A DNA stretch of 64,000 nucleotides from Struthio camelus (Eukaryota; Chordata; Aves; Struthioniformes; Struthionidae): positions 5,932,001 through 5,996,000 of the forward strand of contig NC_090946.1 of the NCBI RefSeq assembly GCF_040807025.1, read 5' to 3'. The notes beneath the pieces were generated by a model. It was given only the letters and a program-made list of their open reading frames with translations. It ran no database searches and was not told where the DNA came from. A program made the position numbers and the translations under genes. This document shows, one piece after another, positions 37,307 through 49,427 of the stretch (positions are counted from its first letter, which is position 1; every line of letters begins with the position of its first letter).

Positions 37307-40300
37307 ACTTTCTCTAAATGATGACGAATGTGAATAGAAAGTACATGAATTATTGAAATTAATCTCATAAGGGAGAAATGCTGTGGAAGCAACAGAGTTT
37401 CATCCATAAAATAAGTGCATAGAAAATAGTGTATTTTCTAGAGAAATTCAAGTCCCCTGTGTTTGCGTCTTCACCCCAAGCTTCAAAGTCAAAAAGATGA
37501 GGGATATCATTACACAGTCAGATATTAAAAGAGCATAATACTGACATAGTTTATATACTTTTTACTAATGATATGGTGAGAAATGCTAACATGTTAATTA
37601 AAAATGTAAAAAAAGGAAGTCAAATAAACCTATCCCAAACAATTCTCTCAAATAAATGAAACACACCAGCTGAGGAAAACAGGGAACATATGATTTTTCA
37701 CTACCGTCTTCTGGAAGCTTTAGGGATTTTTCTCTATTTTGCTGTTTTTCTTTTATTTTCTTTTCCTTTTTTTTTTTGTCTCCAAATTGGACCAATGTTT
37801 TCCTGTGGCATCATTACTTCCAGTATATCCTTTTCATTGTGAAACAAGGGAATGCAGTTGACTAACTCTGATTTCCACCTATGAAAAATGGTGTGAAAAT
37901 GTATCACATATAAACAAACTTTTAAAGCTGTAGCTGGTTTTTAGCTGGATTTTCCTCTCTCCCGTATTCAGCCACTCTGCAAATAAAATATCTGGTGGAA
38001 GATATGTCTACAGCTGTCTACATCTTGGCTAGACATCTAAAACGTTTCTAGATTAGCTTTTAAATTGGATCGGGAGTGTGCTTTTTGAGAAAAATCTCCT
38101 AACGCTTCTCACAGTGCTTTGGTTCGCAACGTAGCGTGCTCTCAGAGAGCATGGATTGGATTCCTTTCAGTTAAAGCTAACCTAGCATATTCCGGCCACA
38201 AAGAAGCTTTCAGTCACCCAGACAATAGAGACTCTGAAGTAAAAAAATAAAGAACCCTGAAGCGAGCTGCATTAGGCCCTCAGCACCTTTTTTTTTTTCA
38301 CGACAGACCCAAGATCTTCTTGACTTCAGCAGAGGGGAAGACGTGCTTCCAGGGTACGTCATCCAAGCATTTTGGGATGAAGTTGACCGGATCCTAGAGG
38401 TGCACGTTTCTATCCTGCAGAGGCAATCTGTGGTGACTAGCTCTTATGTGAAATTCTACCCCTGGAGAGAAGAATCGTATCTGAACCAGCTGCAAAGTTA
38501 AGAACGTATTAAGTATTAAATACTTTTCCAAATGCAGGTGGGGCTACTCCTGAACATAAGCCCATACTGCAGAACTTCACAGAAGAGAAGCTTCGATTGC
38601 GAGTTTTCTTCTCAGCTCAACAGAAATCTGCTCGGCCATATGAACAGAAGCGGAAGCATTTATTAGGCTTCTTTTGGATGAGGTTTGCTCACTGAACACA
38701 TGAATGCAGAAAAATTGTAAATGATAACAACAGATAAATTCTAGTGTAACATAAAATAAAAAATGACCTCTTCCTCTTAACTAATTAGACTAAGTCTAGC
38801 TCCCACAACAAAGGACTAGTGTACATTTCTCAGTTGCTGAGGTTCATAACTTTCAATACTACAGCATTTTTTTGTGATACGAAATACACAAACAACTAAG
38901 TAAATCAGCTTTAGTTGCAGTGAAATCAAAGCGTTGTGAAATGTGTTCTGTGTTAAGGAATAAGATAGAAAGCAGAGAAGCACAGGGCTGAGTCTTCTTG
39001 TACCACCTACATTTGGAAAACATTTGTATGTTAGCGACAGCCTGACAAGGATGACCCTAAGCAAGTACAGCTTGAATTGCTAAAGCTTTTCTTACCCGGT
39101 TATTTAAAAAAAAAAGTGTTGGTAGATGCAGTGCCTACAGTTTCTTCAGAAGACCATATGACGGGTCAAAGTCATGGTTTGAGGGGAGCAGCTTAGGAAG
39201 TACAATTGCCCAGAGCGACTCGCAGACAGATTTTATCCCAGATAAAGCATTACCTCATTTGTTTGTGCAACACGCTCTCCCTCAAGAACAGGGAGGACCT
39301 CTCCAGTGCTGTCCCAGGAGTGGGGCAGCCTATTGGGCACCGGCTACAGGGCACAGAAACTGGGCCTCTCCCCAGCCATGCAGCAGACCCCTAACACCTC
39401 CTGCTCTCCTCCTCCAGCTCGTAACTTATTCTGACGTGCTCAGCAAAAGCCCTTTTTCCTTTTTTTCCCCAAAACTATTGGCTGCACCAACACTATCAAT
39501 ATCAGCTCTCCTCTTGGGATCTGCTGGTCCGCCCCGGCTACCCAAAGAACTGTGCCATGTCTTGCAGATATTGTGTTCTCTGGACCCCATGCTAGGTATG
39601 CCCTTCTATTGATGCCTCCTGTCCTTGATATGTTGCTCTAGGGTCATCATGGGCTTATGGTCCCAGATCGCTCTGGCTACATCCACATTAATGCATAGCA
39701 CATAAAATAGGGATGGGCCCAATGGATGGCCCACTGTCTGGCTCTGGCAGGAAGAGATGTGTCATCCATATGGCTAAATTCTCTTACAGTAAAGCAAAAC
39801 AATCAAAAAAATCACCTTCCCCCCCACCGAAATAGCAGATTACTTGGCAGCATTAGGAGCCCTTTCCTAGACGCCCTCTCCAGATGTGTTAAAGCACAGT
39901 CAGCTTTCTCAGCCCAGGCTCCATCTAACGCAGTGGTATTACTGAGTGGCTCCAGAACCCCCTTGCCAACAACGGAAGTCCCTTCTCTCACTCTTTCCCC
40001 TCTGTCCTATTAATATATTTATTCAGGCAATCGGCTCTCCTTTGCTCATTCCTGACTCCATAAAAGCTTGCCAGGTCACATAATTTAGGAAGGGCTTCGT
40101 GCTTTTGAGGTGACAGGAGAGGTATGGGGCCACCACTATTGATTTCATGTGGAAAATACTCAGATCACATGATGGTAAGATGGAAACCTAAAGACTTTAA
40201 GAGCGTTGTACAGCTAACACAGGTTAGAATTCAATTGAGTTGACAAGTCTCTGGATTGAATTTTTTTATTTGACACCAGCACACTGTGACACCCAATATT

Positions 40301-42903
40301 TCTTTAAAAGAGGTAGTAATATTCACCTTTTCCTGATGGTCTTTATGTCAATCTGATCTGCAGCAGATCAGATGAACCTGTCTCAAGGCAAGTGGTACAC
40401 TGGGGCAGCGTGGCTAAAACCTGTCAGATTATGCGCTCGATTGCACCAAGAGGATCTCACAATCCTGTCTGATTGTCTTTGGCTCCTCAGCTCAGATGAT
40501 GGGACGCCTGTTCCCAGGCAGCTCAGTTAAAGTCAAAAGCAAAATGTGAACTTGTATCTCAACCTGCAAAAAGAGCTGTTACAGAGAGGATTCATTTCAC
40601 TGAATGTAGCTGAGATGAAGACTGGAAGTATCAATCACCTTCTGCCTTAATTGCTGTACAAAAATGCCTGTCCCTAAGCTTTGGCTATAGAGGAAACACA
40701 GATGCCTGGCAGAGACTAAATGCGTAGCTTTTAGATGGCAAGCTAGGTGAATCAGCTCATGCTTTAGCGCTTTTACTGCTATGCCTGTCAAAGTAGAGAA
40801 GACAAACGCTTTGTCTTTTGAGTGGAGTGAAAAATTAAGGGCTTTCATGTTTCCATCAGAAAAAAAAACTGTGAACCTGCCGCGGCTGTGAGGTCCTGCG
40901 AGCAACCCAGCCCTCCACTGACGTGCCGGGAAGAAGGAACTGCAAATACAGATAATGGGTAAAGGTAAGGGTAGCACAATGAAACTTAAGTTACTGTGCA
41001 GTCTGCCTTCCTGCTGCTTTAAGGATCAAAATACCTCTCTCATACTACGTACCTAATTTGTCCCTGTGTTCTTGACCTCCTCCTGGCTATTTTCAAGTTC
41101 TCTGAGGATCAAAGTCCCAGGTGTCTTGAAATCATCGGTAAAAGTCCTGGTGCCTCTGCTGTGTGAGCTGTTGGACTCAAGTGAGAAAGAGGCTTGCGCG
41201 TTCCTCCATGGGTGAGTTAGAAGACTATGGGTTTGCTACTTTTCACCTTGCACTCCAGGTAGCTCGTGCTTAGCCCATGTATTTCTGCCAAGAAATGTTC
41301 TCTTTCTCAGTGGAGAGTACTTAGAGCAATGTTTTCCTCATGATGAAACAATCTCTGTAGTAGCTTCAAGAGAGTTTTCTGTTCAAGCGTTTATTCTCTT
41401 TTCGAGCTGAATCCTGGCAGTCCTTACTTGTTTTTGTAATCAGCTCCAGATGTTCAAAGTACTAAGCACCGGCCAAGGTATTCATAATATCAGTCTTTGC
41501 ACATCTGTAAGGCAGACATCTGCACCTGAACTATTTATCTAGATATTCTTTGTAGTTAATAGGGAAACAGAGGCATTTCTGTGATGCAACTCCTCTCGTC
41601 CTGGAGCAGAAATTCGAACAAATGTGGAGACAGCACATTCCAGTGTCTCAACTGGTGATAATGGGTATCTAGGCAAAAATTAACTTGGAAATGGATAGCT
41701 GCCTTGTCTTTCACATTTCAGATTAGTCCAACACTTAGTGATCATAACAGCCGCAGATAGTAGAAGCTATTTTTGGAGCCACAGGTTTTTAGAAACTAGA
41801 TACTAGGTGAAAGGCAGTCCTTTCCAAGTCTTTGGCAGATATAACCAAATACCTCTTTAAAATGGGTATTCTGGTGCCCTGTCCTTGTAATTCTTCCATA
41901 TCATAGCTTCTACTTGTTTCTTTTCATCTTCCTTTTTAGCCTTGTTTTAATTGCTGAAGGAAGCAAAAGCCATGACACCTTTTTTGGATGTGTACATGTT
42001 GGGGGGGGGGCAGGTTGCAGCTGGGATTTTGGAAGCCTTTGACTAAGTGAGACATCTAATTTTCTAGATTCCAGCTTCTTAAAAATATTACACCCCAAAG
42101 GTTCTTCACTTTCTTGTCAAAACAAGTCCTAACAGGCCTGATTGTACAGCTGAATCCATTTTTTTTTTGGTGCTATAGGACAAAAGAGACACACAGAACT
42201 TCAAAGCTGAAACAAGGGGTGATTCATAGAAACAAAAAAGTACAAGCAAATGAGATATTAGTCAGTAGTCAAGCCTCAATATTAATCATTAGCGACTTTT
42301 TTTCTAAATTAGCAAAGGAGATTTAAGACGGATTACTCCCTCACTGAGAGAGAGGTGTGTGTCGGTTTTTCCCGGCTCGGTGAAGCAGCTTAAAACACAT
42401 CTCAGTCATTCATAAAGATAACAAACAGTTAATGGAAATTTGCAAAGTGGGTTGCTTGGAGACAGCATCAGAAGGCCAGGCCGCTTGCAGCCAGAGTAAG
42501 AGGTGCAGGAAATACAACAGCAATTGAGGGATGCAAAGAGAGAGGTGACATGGACCAAAACGTAGGCTAGGAAAAGAATATTCGGAGTGACTTTCTGAAC
42601 AAATATGCACCTGATTTCATATTAGTCCTTTAATAAGTAGCACCAGACTAAGATGACCTCCTGATAGGTTGGCTGGACCTGTTGTTGAGGCCATTTGTAT
42701 CTTGAAGCCACTCACAGCTTTTTCGGACAAGACAGCTCTATCCATTCAGGTAAGAGGCTATCCTTGCCAAAAGAAATCAGGCAAAGTTATTTAACTCAGT
42801 CTGCAGCAGCTTTTTATTAGACTTTCTCATCTTACATAGTTAATAGGGAAACAGAGACATTTCTGTGAGGCAATGTTTCATTTCAAACCACTTTTTCTTT
42901 TCC
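37307..42903. other. Long intergenic stretch in the OR cluster
   Basis: AT-rich sequence with poly(T) runs (37,769; 38,289), a run of 10 G at 42,001 and no supported gene. A 37-bp phrase (TAGTTAATAGGGAAACAGAG...) occurs at 41,553-41,589 and again at 42,837-42,873 with two mismatches. GC-richer patches at 39,260-39,600 give only chance ORFs. Confidence 0.5.
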
Positions 42904-42905
42904 AG
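42904..42905 (+). promoter_or_regulatory. Splice acceptor upstream of the OR coding region
   Basis: CCACTTTTTCTTTTCCAG ends here, about 140 bases before the OR start codon; a plausible 5'-UTR exon boundary. Confidence 0.5.
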
Positions 42906-43047
42906 AGAGAAATGTCCTAAACAATTTCTTAAGTGCCTTTGAGTCTCTGCACTGCTGTTAACTGCTGTCAATATGAAAGGCAGCGATCCCTCTGGCGTTC
43001 GCCTTCCCGAGCGACGCAGAAGCAGATAACGCACAAGCACCAGTGGA

Positions 43048-43986
43048 ATGGCTAGACAAAATCACAGCACAGTGACTGAGTTTATTCTCTTGGGCTTGAC
43101 AGATCATCCAACACTGCAGGTTCCACTCTTCATTGCGTTCCTCATGGTCTATATTGCTACTTTGATGGGAAACCTGGGAATGATCTTGTTGGTCAGAGCT
43201 GAACCCCACCTGCACACCCCCATGTACTTCTTCCTCAGCCATTTGTCCCTTGTTGATATTTGCTATTCATCATCCATCGTGCCTAAGATGTTAGTCAACT
43301 TTTTGTCTGAAACAAAAGTGATTTCCTTCTCTAGCTGCGCAGCACAAATGTCTCTTTTCCTCAATTTTGTTGTCACAGAGTCTTTCCTACTGGCTGTGAT
43401 GGCTTATGACCGTTACGTAGCCATCTGCAATCCACTTCTTTACATGCTTATTATGTCCAGAAAACTCTGTATTTATTTAGTAGCTGGATCCTATATATGT
43501 GGTATCATATGTTCCCTGATACACACTTATTCCGCCTTTCAATTATCCTTCTGTGGACCTGACACCATTAATCATTTTTTCTGTGATGTTTCTCCAGTGT
43601 TAGCTCTTGCCTGCTCTGACACACACATCAATGAAGTGCTGCTTGTCGCCTTCGCTACGTTTGTGGAAACTAGCACGATCATAATCATCCTCGCCTCTTA
43701 TACTGTCGTTATCCTGGCTGTGCTGAGGATCCGCTCTGAAGAGGGAAAGTACAAAGGCTTCTCTACGTGCGCCTCCCATTTAACGGTCATCACTCTATTC
43801 CACGGGACCGTCCTTTTTATGTATTGCCGACCCAGCCATCTCTATTCTATGGACACAGACAAAATTGCCTCCGTCTTTTACGCGGTGGTGATCCCCATGC
43901 TGAACCCCCTCATCTACAGCCTCAGGAACAAGGAGGTGAAGGATGCTTTGGGAAGACTCATGAGGAGAAAAAATTCCTCCCGATGA
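43048..43986 (+). CDS. Olfactory receptor, class II, intact (OR5/8/9-like)
   Basis: 312 residues. Seen: N5-H-S glycosylation site, MGNLGM (40-45), [13 protein letters not shown] (55-67), LVDICYSSS (68-76), [12 protein letters not shown] (118-129), ECL2 [13 protein letters not shown] (168-180), GFSTCASHL (237-245) and [15 protein letters not shown] (283-297). Two small departures: KYKGFSTC where most have (R/K)HKAFSTC, and LFHGT in TM6 in place of LFYGP. No stop or frameshift. It shares MLVNFLSET with the minus-strand gene at 48,458-49,411. The start Met is the only one with the expected spacing to TM1. Confidence 0.96.
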   Translation: MARQNHSTVTEFILLGLTDHPTLQVPLFIAFLMVYIATLMGNLGMILLVRAEPHLHTPMYFFLSHLSLVDICYSSSIVPKMLVNFLSETKVISFSSCAAQMSLFLNFVVTESFLLAVMAYDRYVAICNPLLYMLIMSRKLCIYLVAGSYICGIICSLIHTYSAFQLSFCGPDTINHFFCDVSPVLALACSDTHINEVLLVAFATFVETSTIIIILASYTVVILAVLRIRSEEGKYKGFSTCASHLTVITLFHGTVLFMYCRPSHLYSMDTDKIASVFYAVVIPMLNPLIYSLRNKEVKDALGRLMRRKNSSR

Positions 43987-44840
43987 CTGTACGTGTTGCT
44001 AGGCTTTAGAGCACTCATAACACAAATGTGAAAGGAAGAGAAGTATCCAGATCTCTGGAAACGCACCCTTATGTCTCACAATGTCGCTAACAAGTGCGAA
44101 GGACTTTCAGTTGCAAAGACGTCCAATATATCTCTCATAGAGAACAATGGTGAATGAAAGACAGAGGAAGGTCCTACATACAGTGAATTTTCTTTATGTT
44201 AAATATATGTATGAGACAGTGGCCCCTTGATTCCTCCATGGAGCTGCCATGCCACCTTGCTTGATATAGAAATCTGCTGATATAACAGCCCTTGCATACC
44301 AGGGTTTCCAGCTACACTTTTAGTGCTAAGTCTTGCATTTAGATTGGAATTTGGCTTACCTAATCAAAACTACATCAAAATTAGACGGCCAGTCTAAATT
44401 TGTCTGTTTTCCTCTATTCTGCTTAACAGAGAGAGACAGGAACCTGCAGTGGGTGATTCACCCTAGCCTCTTAATAAGATACGCAGAGTGGAAAAAGCAG
44501 GGTGAATTGAATTCCAGACTGCATTATCCCTCTCGTTTGAGTTGCCTTTAAAGAAATTAATGCAAGAAAGAGAAACAAAGTGTGTTTTGTTTTTCAAGTT
44601 AAAAGTTTGACTTACCACAATTCCAAACAATCATCTAAGTTCCACGTGTATTCAGAAAACATATTGTACATAGAATTGTGTAGCATCCTTGCTGCACAGC
44701 TTCATAAAAGCTGGTATGAGGAAATCAAGCGTAGGCCGTATAATTCAACCACCATTCAATTTTTATCACATTGTAATCGTAAAATATATGTCTCTGTCTT
44801 GAGGAAGTGGTGGTCCCCTGCTGGGTTAGGTGATACTTTA
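43987..44840. other. Intergenic DNA
   Basis: AT-rich, nothing recognised. Confidence 0.5.
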
Positions 44841-45479
44841 TCAGACTTCAGGATCTCCGGGAGTACTGGAAGTCTTGATTTCTTTCATGAATGACAATGA
44901 CTTGTTTTCTTCTGGTGGCAGCAATGTACGGGAATAGCAGTGAAATAAATTCGCAGAGATTAAAAGAATAGAACTATCATTGAGATGCTTGTCTGTGAAT
45001 CCATTTCCACACCTTCGATCTTCTATCAAACTAGTCACTCCTATTCTTTCTGTCTGTGTATCTGCTTTATGTTTACAAGCAGTCCCCCTGTTAAAGTATG
45101 TCCTTGTTTCAGTGCAATTACAGATGCTTCCAGAGATTGATTCAGGACCGGGGTGTCTCCAAGAGGCAACACATCCCATCCATTCTCCTTGACTAGCTAC
45201 AGAGGAGGCTGGGCTGACTAGGCTCCCAGTTAAGGAAACTATCATTTTAAAGCTAGCATCTGTTATCATTTCCCTACTGCCCTCTTGCCTCAAACATTTT
45301 AGGAGACCTGGAGTTTGACTGAGGTTTGAAGCAGAGCACAGTGGTTTCCTGCCTGTAGCCTGTGTTAACTGGCAGTTGCAAGAATGTGGTCGTGATGGAT
45401 CCATCTGGTCCTCAAATATCTTAGTGATTAACAAATAAATTCTAGGGATAAAAGCATTTTGATTAGCTGAGGAAGTCAT
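44841..45479 (-). other. 212-codon open frame of unknown origin
   Basis: Longest non-OR open frame in the AT-rich half. Composition is mixed (Ser/Thr/Cys-rich), with no repeat, signal peptide or membrane segment that I can identify. It could be chance or the decayed internal part of an old element. No splice or poly(A) context was recognised. Confidence 0.2.
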
Positions 45480-48160
45480 TCCAGCTGGATCAACACCATC
45501 TTCTTACAAACACTCACTAGGCTAGGCCCAGATCCCTTTGCTCCCTGACCGTGGTTTAAGTGCATATAGCTTATTTTTCATTTACAGTGCATAAGGATTG
45601 TTATCTTGGCTCAGCTGGTGGTCGGTAACTTGTTAAATCCTGGTAATAAGACAAGACTGAATTTTGTAATGTGTTGATAGATTTGAATGTGAGTGATATT
45701 CAATTGTATAAACATGACGAGGCGCTGAGGCTACTGCGGTATTGATGCTAACTTTGTGCCCCACACCACATAATCCTCCCTACTGTCTGCCCCCAAGTGT
45801 GCCTCCATCTCTCCACCCTGATTCCCCAACCTGCCTCCTCACAATTCTGGTGGAGAATCCTTTCCCCTCCCTCCCTCCCTCGATTTGTAAGGTAGCGTAG
45901 GTTTATGGGAGGGGGAGCTAGTGAGGGAGGAGATCATCCTGGATTAGTGGCTGTCATACACCAAAATAGGGGGGACCCATTTTAGCAGGGCTTCAGCTGG
46001 CATGGCATTCACGGTGCGGTGGTGTTTCCCCAGGGCATGCCCTGCAGAAAGGTTAGTCCAGTTGGAAAGCAGGAAGATGGGAGACCCATCCCATGGTCAT
46101 TTGTCCCTGCCTCAAAATCCCATTGCCCATTATTCAAGATATTTGTTAACATATCAGTATTTGGCAATATCGTAATGTTTGTTCAGGTGTCTGCATTATC
46201 AAGGACTCAATTTTGCAGTTCTTCCCATGTCCACAGCTGCCTTCTTAGGCTTGCAAAAATAGCACTGAACTGTATTAGGAAGAAGGGGAATGACCAGCTG
46301 TTAAGAACTGGAAATAGTCTGCTTTGTTCACGGCAGCAAGACAACCCTGTTCAGCAGTAATTTAGAGTAGAACAAGCATGAAATCCACAGCTTTTTGTGA
46401 CTCAGAATTCAAGCCCATCATCACTTAAAGCCATTGAATTCATAATACATTTGCCTTTGGAAAACTCTCCTTGGCATCTAGTCTTAAATGCTAGATTGGG
46501 GGCCTGAATTGCTGAATCCAGACCCTCGAGCCTATGCTCCCCTTGAGGGTCAGTGTGTTTGAGAGAGAAACATTTTGACTTGGACAATTAAACTCTCAGC
46601 CCTCCGCAGCGCAGAATAGGTGCCTGCAGTTACAAAACCTCATCCAGGATTCACCCAAGCCTTCTCAGTCTCAGGAAATCATTTCTAAGTCCCCTCCCAG
46701 AGGAGCTTGTTAAGACAATGTTCCCTGGGACACCTATTATTTCTGACTGATGAAATGCTGGAGAAATAGAAGTTATTTGAGGGGAGGGGACAAAACTCTG
46801 GCTACTGTTCCCCCTGGTGGCAATGGATCCTCACAACACCTGCAATTTTCTAGCTAGAATACAGTGAGATATGGGGGTGTGCGATCTCTGGCAGGAGCTG
46901 GCTTTTGCAGAGGAAGAAATATGGCCTGTTTTTCCTCTGTCTTTTTTCTGACCTTCATTTTCTTTTTTTATTTGTTTCTTAACGTTCCTTTTCCCCACTG
47001 CCTCAAGCCTAAGCGCTAATTCTCTGGACGCAGCTTGTATTGATAATGTGTTTTCTTTTTCTCACTGCTTTTAACAAACCACTGTGGGCATAATTCAGAA
47101 AGCCAATTAGGCTTTGTTTCAAAACATTTAATGGCTGAAATTGTGAAAGAAAAAAACGAAGAGAGATGTATGATGGAGGGGCCTTAAAGGAGCTAACAAG
47201 GAAAGATCAGCTTAACGCTGCAAAGGTCTGGTAAATCAATGGCCTGGTTTCAAGGCTAGACCTAATTAAAAATTCATATTTCTTCTTTAGTAGGCTTATT
47301 CACCTTATCCCCTTATCATCAAAGGACGGCTTCATAGTTTATCGATTCAGACCTTGTGTTTCTGTCTTTCCTAGGAAAAGCCTTACAGAAGCTGGCTCTC
47401 AGATGCCAGGCTCATAAATCATTGAGACCCCAAGGGCAAAATGTAGTGTTTAGGTTAGCTGAGAAGCTTGTCCAGACTGTTTGAAACACTCTGGATAACA
47501 GAGCTGTTTTCACTTGCTTATCAAGAAAATTTCAACCTCTGGGTTAGTCCCAAGGACAAGAGCCATCATCCATTGAATAACATGGATAAACCACAACAAA
47601 CTGTGTAGCTGATGACACACAGCGGAGTAAAGCGATGAATATTTGTGCCTCTCCATTTTACATTTGCCAGCACAAATGATCATGTATAGGTGGAGTTTGT
47701 AAAGAGCAACTGTCAGGAGACAAACACAAGGTGGGCATATTTCTATGTCTAGGGGCATATTTCTGTAGGCAGTCTCACTGGTTGCAGTAAGAATCCGAGC
47801 AGAACACAGGAGAAGAAGAAATGCTTATCCCAACTCACTACGCGATGCTAATCTCCGTGAGAAACCTTGTAGCATGGACAGGCAGTAGTTTGAAACATTG
47901 TGAGAAATTGTTTGGCTTTTTCTCTGCTAGAGACATCTATCTACTAAAACCAAAAGTGGAATGCCCCATATCCTTTAATACACTGAGCAGATGGCTGTAG
48001 CTTTGTACTAAAGCTAATTTAGGGTTAGAGAATGACAAGGAAACCAGTAGGATAAGTGTACATGTCTACACGCACAAAACACAATATATTGCATAATATA
48101 TAAAAACACGCAGTATAATATAACATTGTATTTTACATTAGATATACTCCTCAAACAATT
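45480..48160. other. Intergenic DNA
   Basis: A (TCCC)n tract near 45,865 and AT-rich single-copy sequence. No genes seen. Confidence 0.5.
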
Positions 48161-48162
48161 CT

Positions 48163-48340
48163 GGTCCAAAGGGACATCTGGAGGTCTCTGGTCCAATCTC
48201 CTGCTCACAGGATGGCTGACTTCATAGCAAAATCAGGTTGCTCAAGGCCTTGTCTCGTTAAGTTTTGACTGTCTCCAAGGATGGAGATTCCACAGCCTCT
48301 CAGAGCAAAATTCCCAGTTACTCTTCGTTATGTGCATTCC
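48163..48340 (-). mobile_element. Old CR1 3'-end fragment, minus strand
   Basis: Matches the CR1 3' UTR in reverse: AAAGGGACATCTGGAGGTCT, then CTGCTCACAGGATGG and GTCTCCAAGGATGGAGATTC. Strongly diverged, so considerably older than the two GC-rich CR1 copies. Confidence 0.75.
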
Positions 48341-48457
48341 TCTGTCAGTTCTTAATGAGGGCATGCCTGTAGGGTACAGTTCAGCTGCTACAGTGAGTAG
48401 CAGCTTTGAGTCCCGCTTTGTGAAGCTATACTCACTGCATTTGCAGTTTTTCAGTGC

Positions 48458-49411
48458 CTACATGACTGTGTTCATTCTGTTCGACGCAATTCTTTCTGCT
48501 GTTCTCCTCAGAGCATCCTTCACTTCCTTGTTCCTCAGGCTGTAGACGAGGGGGTTCAACATGGGAATCACCACTGTGTAGAAGATAGAGACCACTTTGT
48601 CACTGTTCGGAGAGTAGCTAGAGCTGGGACGCAAATACATGAAGATTGTTGTCCCATATAACATGCTCACAGCTATCAGGTGGGAAGCACAGGTAGAGAA
48701 GGCTTTCTGTCTGCCTTCAGCTGAACGGATCCTCAGGATGGTAACAGAGATGAAAACATAAGAGACCAGGATGGTGGAGATGGTGCTGAACTCAATAACA
48801 CCGGCTAAGGAGAAGAGGATCATCTCGCTGATGTACGTCTTGGTGCAGGACAGAGCAAGGAGGGGAGGAACATCACAGAAGAAGTGGTTGATAACATTGG
48901 AGTTGCAGAAGGGCAGCCTGATGATGAAGGTCATCTGTATGACAGAGTTCACGAGACCCCCCAGGTACGACCCTACCACCAGCTGCATACACCGCCTCCT
49001 AGTCATAACGGCTGAATAGAGAAGAGGGTTACAGATAGCCACGTATCGGTCATATGCCATTACAGCCAACAGAAAGCATTCGGTTGTCACAAAGACAATG
49101 TAAAAGAAGGCTTGCCCCGTGCAGCCAGCAAAGGAAATGGTTGTCGTCTCTGATAGGAAGTTCACCAAAGTCCTGGGAGCAATGACAGAAGAGAAGCAGA
49201 TGTCAACAACAGAGAGGCTGCCAAGGAAAAAGTACATAGATGTGTGGAGTCGGGGATCACCTCGGATGACTACAATTATCCCCATGTTGCCCAAAAGGGT
49301 AATCACGTAGATGAATAGAAACACCACAAAGAGGACTGCCTTCATCTCTCGATGGTCACTCAGGCCCTCAAGAATGAACTCTGCCACCAAGGTGTAATTC
49401 TCCTCTGCCAT
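48458..49411 (-). CDS. Olfactory receptor, class II, intact (OR5/8/9-like)
   Basis: 317 residues, minus strand. Seen: N5-Y-T glycosylation site, GN (41-42), [13 protein letters not shown] (55-67; Ser where Pro is usual), VVDICFSS (68-75), [12 protein letters not shown] (118-129), ECL2 [13 protein letters not shown] (168-180), [10 protein letters not shown] (236-245) and [15 protein letters not shown] (283-297). TM6 has [10 protein letters not shown] good acceptor (CTCTTCCTCCTCAATAG) ends at 49,426, 14 bases before the ATG, supporting a coding exon that begins just upstream. No break; the Pro-to-Ser change is the only oddity in the core motifs. Confidence 0.96.
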   Translation of the reverse strand: MAEENYTLVAEFILEGLSDHREMKAVLFVVFLFIYVITLLGNMGIIVVIRGDPRLHTSMYFFLGSLSVVDICFSSVIAPRTLVNFLSETTTISFAGCTGQAFFYIVFVTTECFLLAVMAYDRYVAICNPLLYSAVMTRRRCMQLVVGSYLGGLVNSVIQMTFIIRLPFCNSNVINHFFCDVPPLLALSCTKTYISEMILFSLAGVIEFSTISTILVSYVFISVTILRIRSAEGRQKAFSTCASHLIAVSMLYGTTIFMYLRPSSSYSPNSDKVVSIFYTVVIPMLNPLVYSLRNKEVKDALRRTAERIASNRMNTVM

Positions 49412-49425
49412 TCAGTGTCTCACAT

Positions 49426-49427
49426 CT
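49426..49427 (-). promoter_or_regulatory. Splice acceptor of the OR coding exon
   Basis: Minus-strand CTTCCTCCTCAATAG immediately before ATGTGAGACACTGAATGG; the second ATG is the OR start. Confidence 0.55.

Noticed and set aside
39260-39620. GC-richer patch with overlapping ORFs in the OR cluster
   Set aside because: No family resemblance and no conserved motif; likely chance or an unrecognised old repeat.
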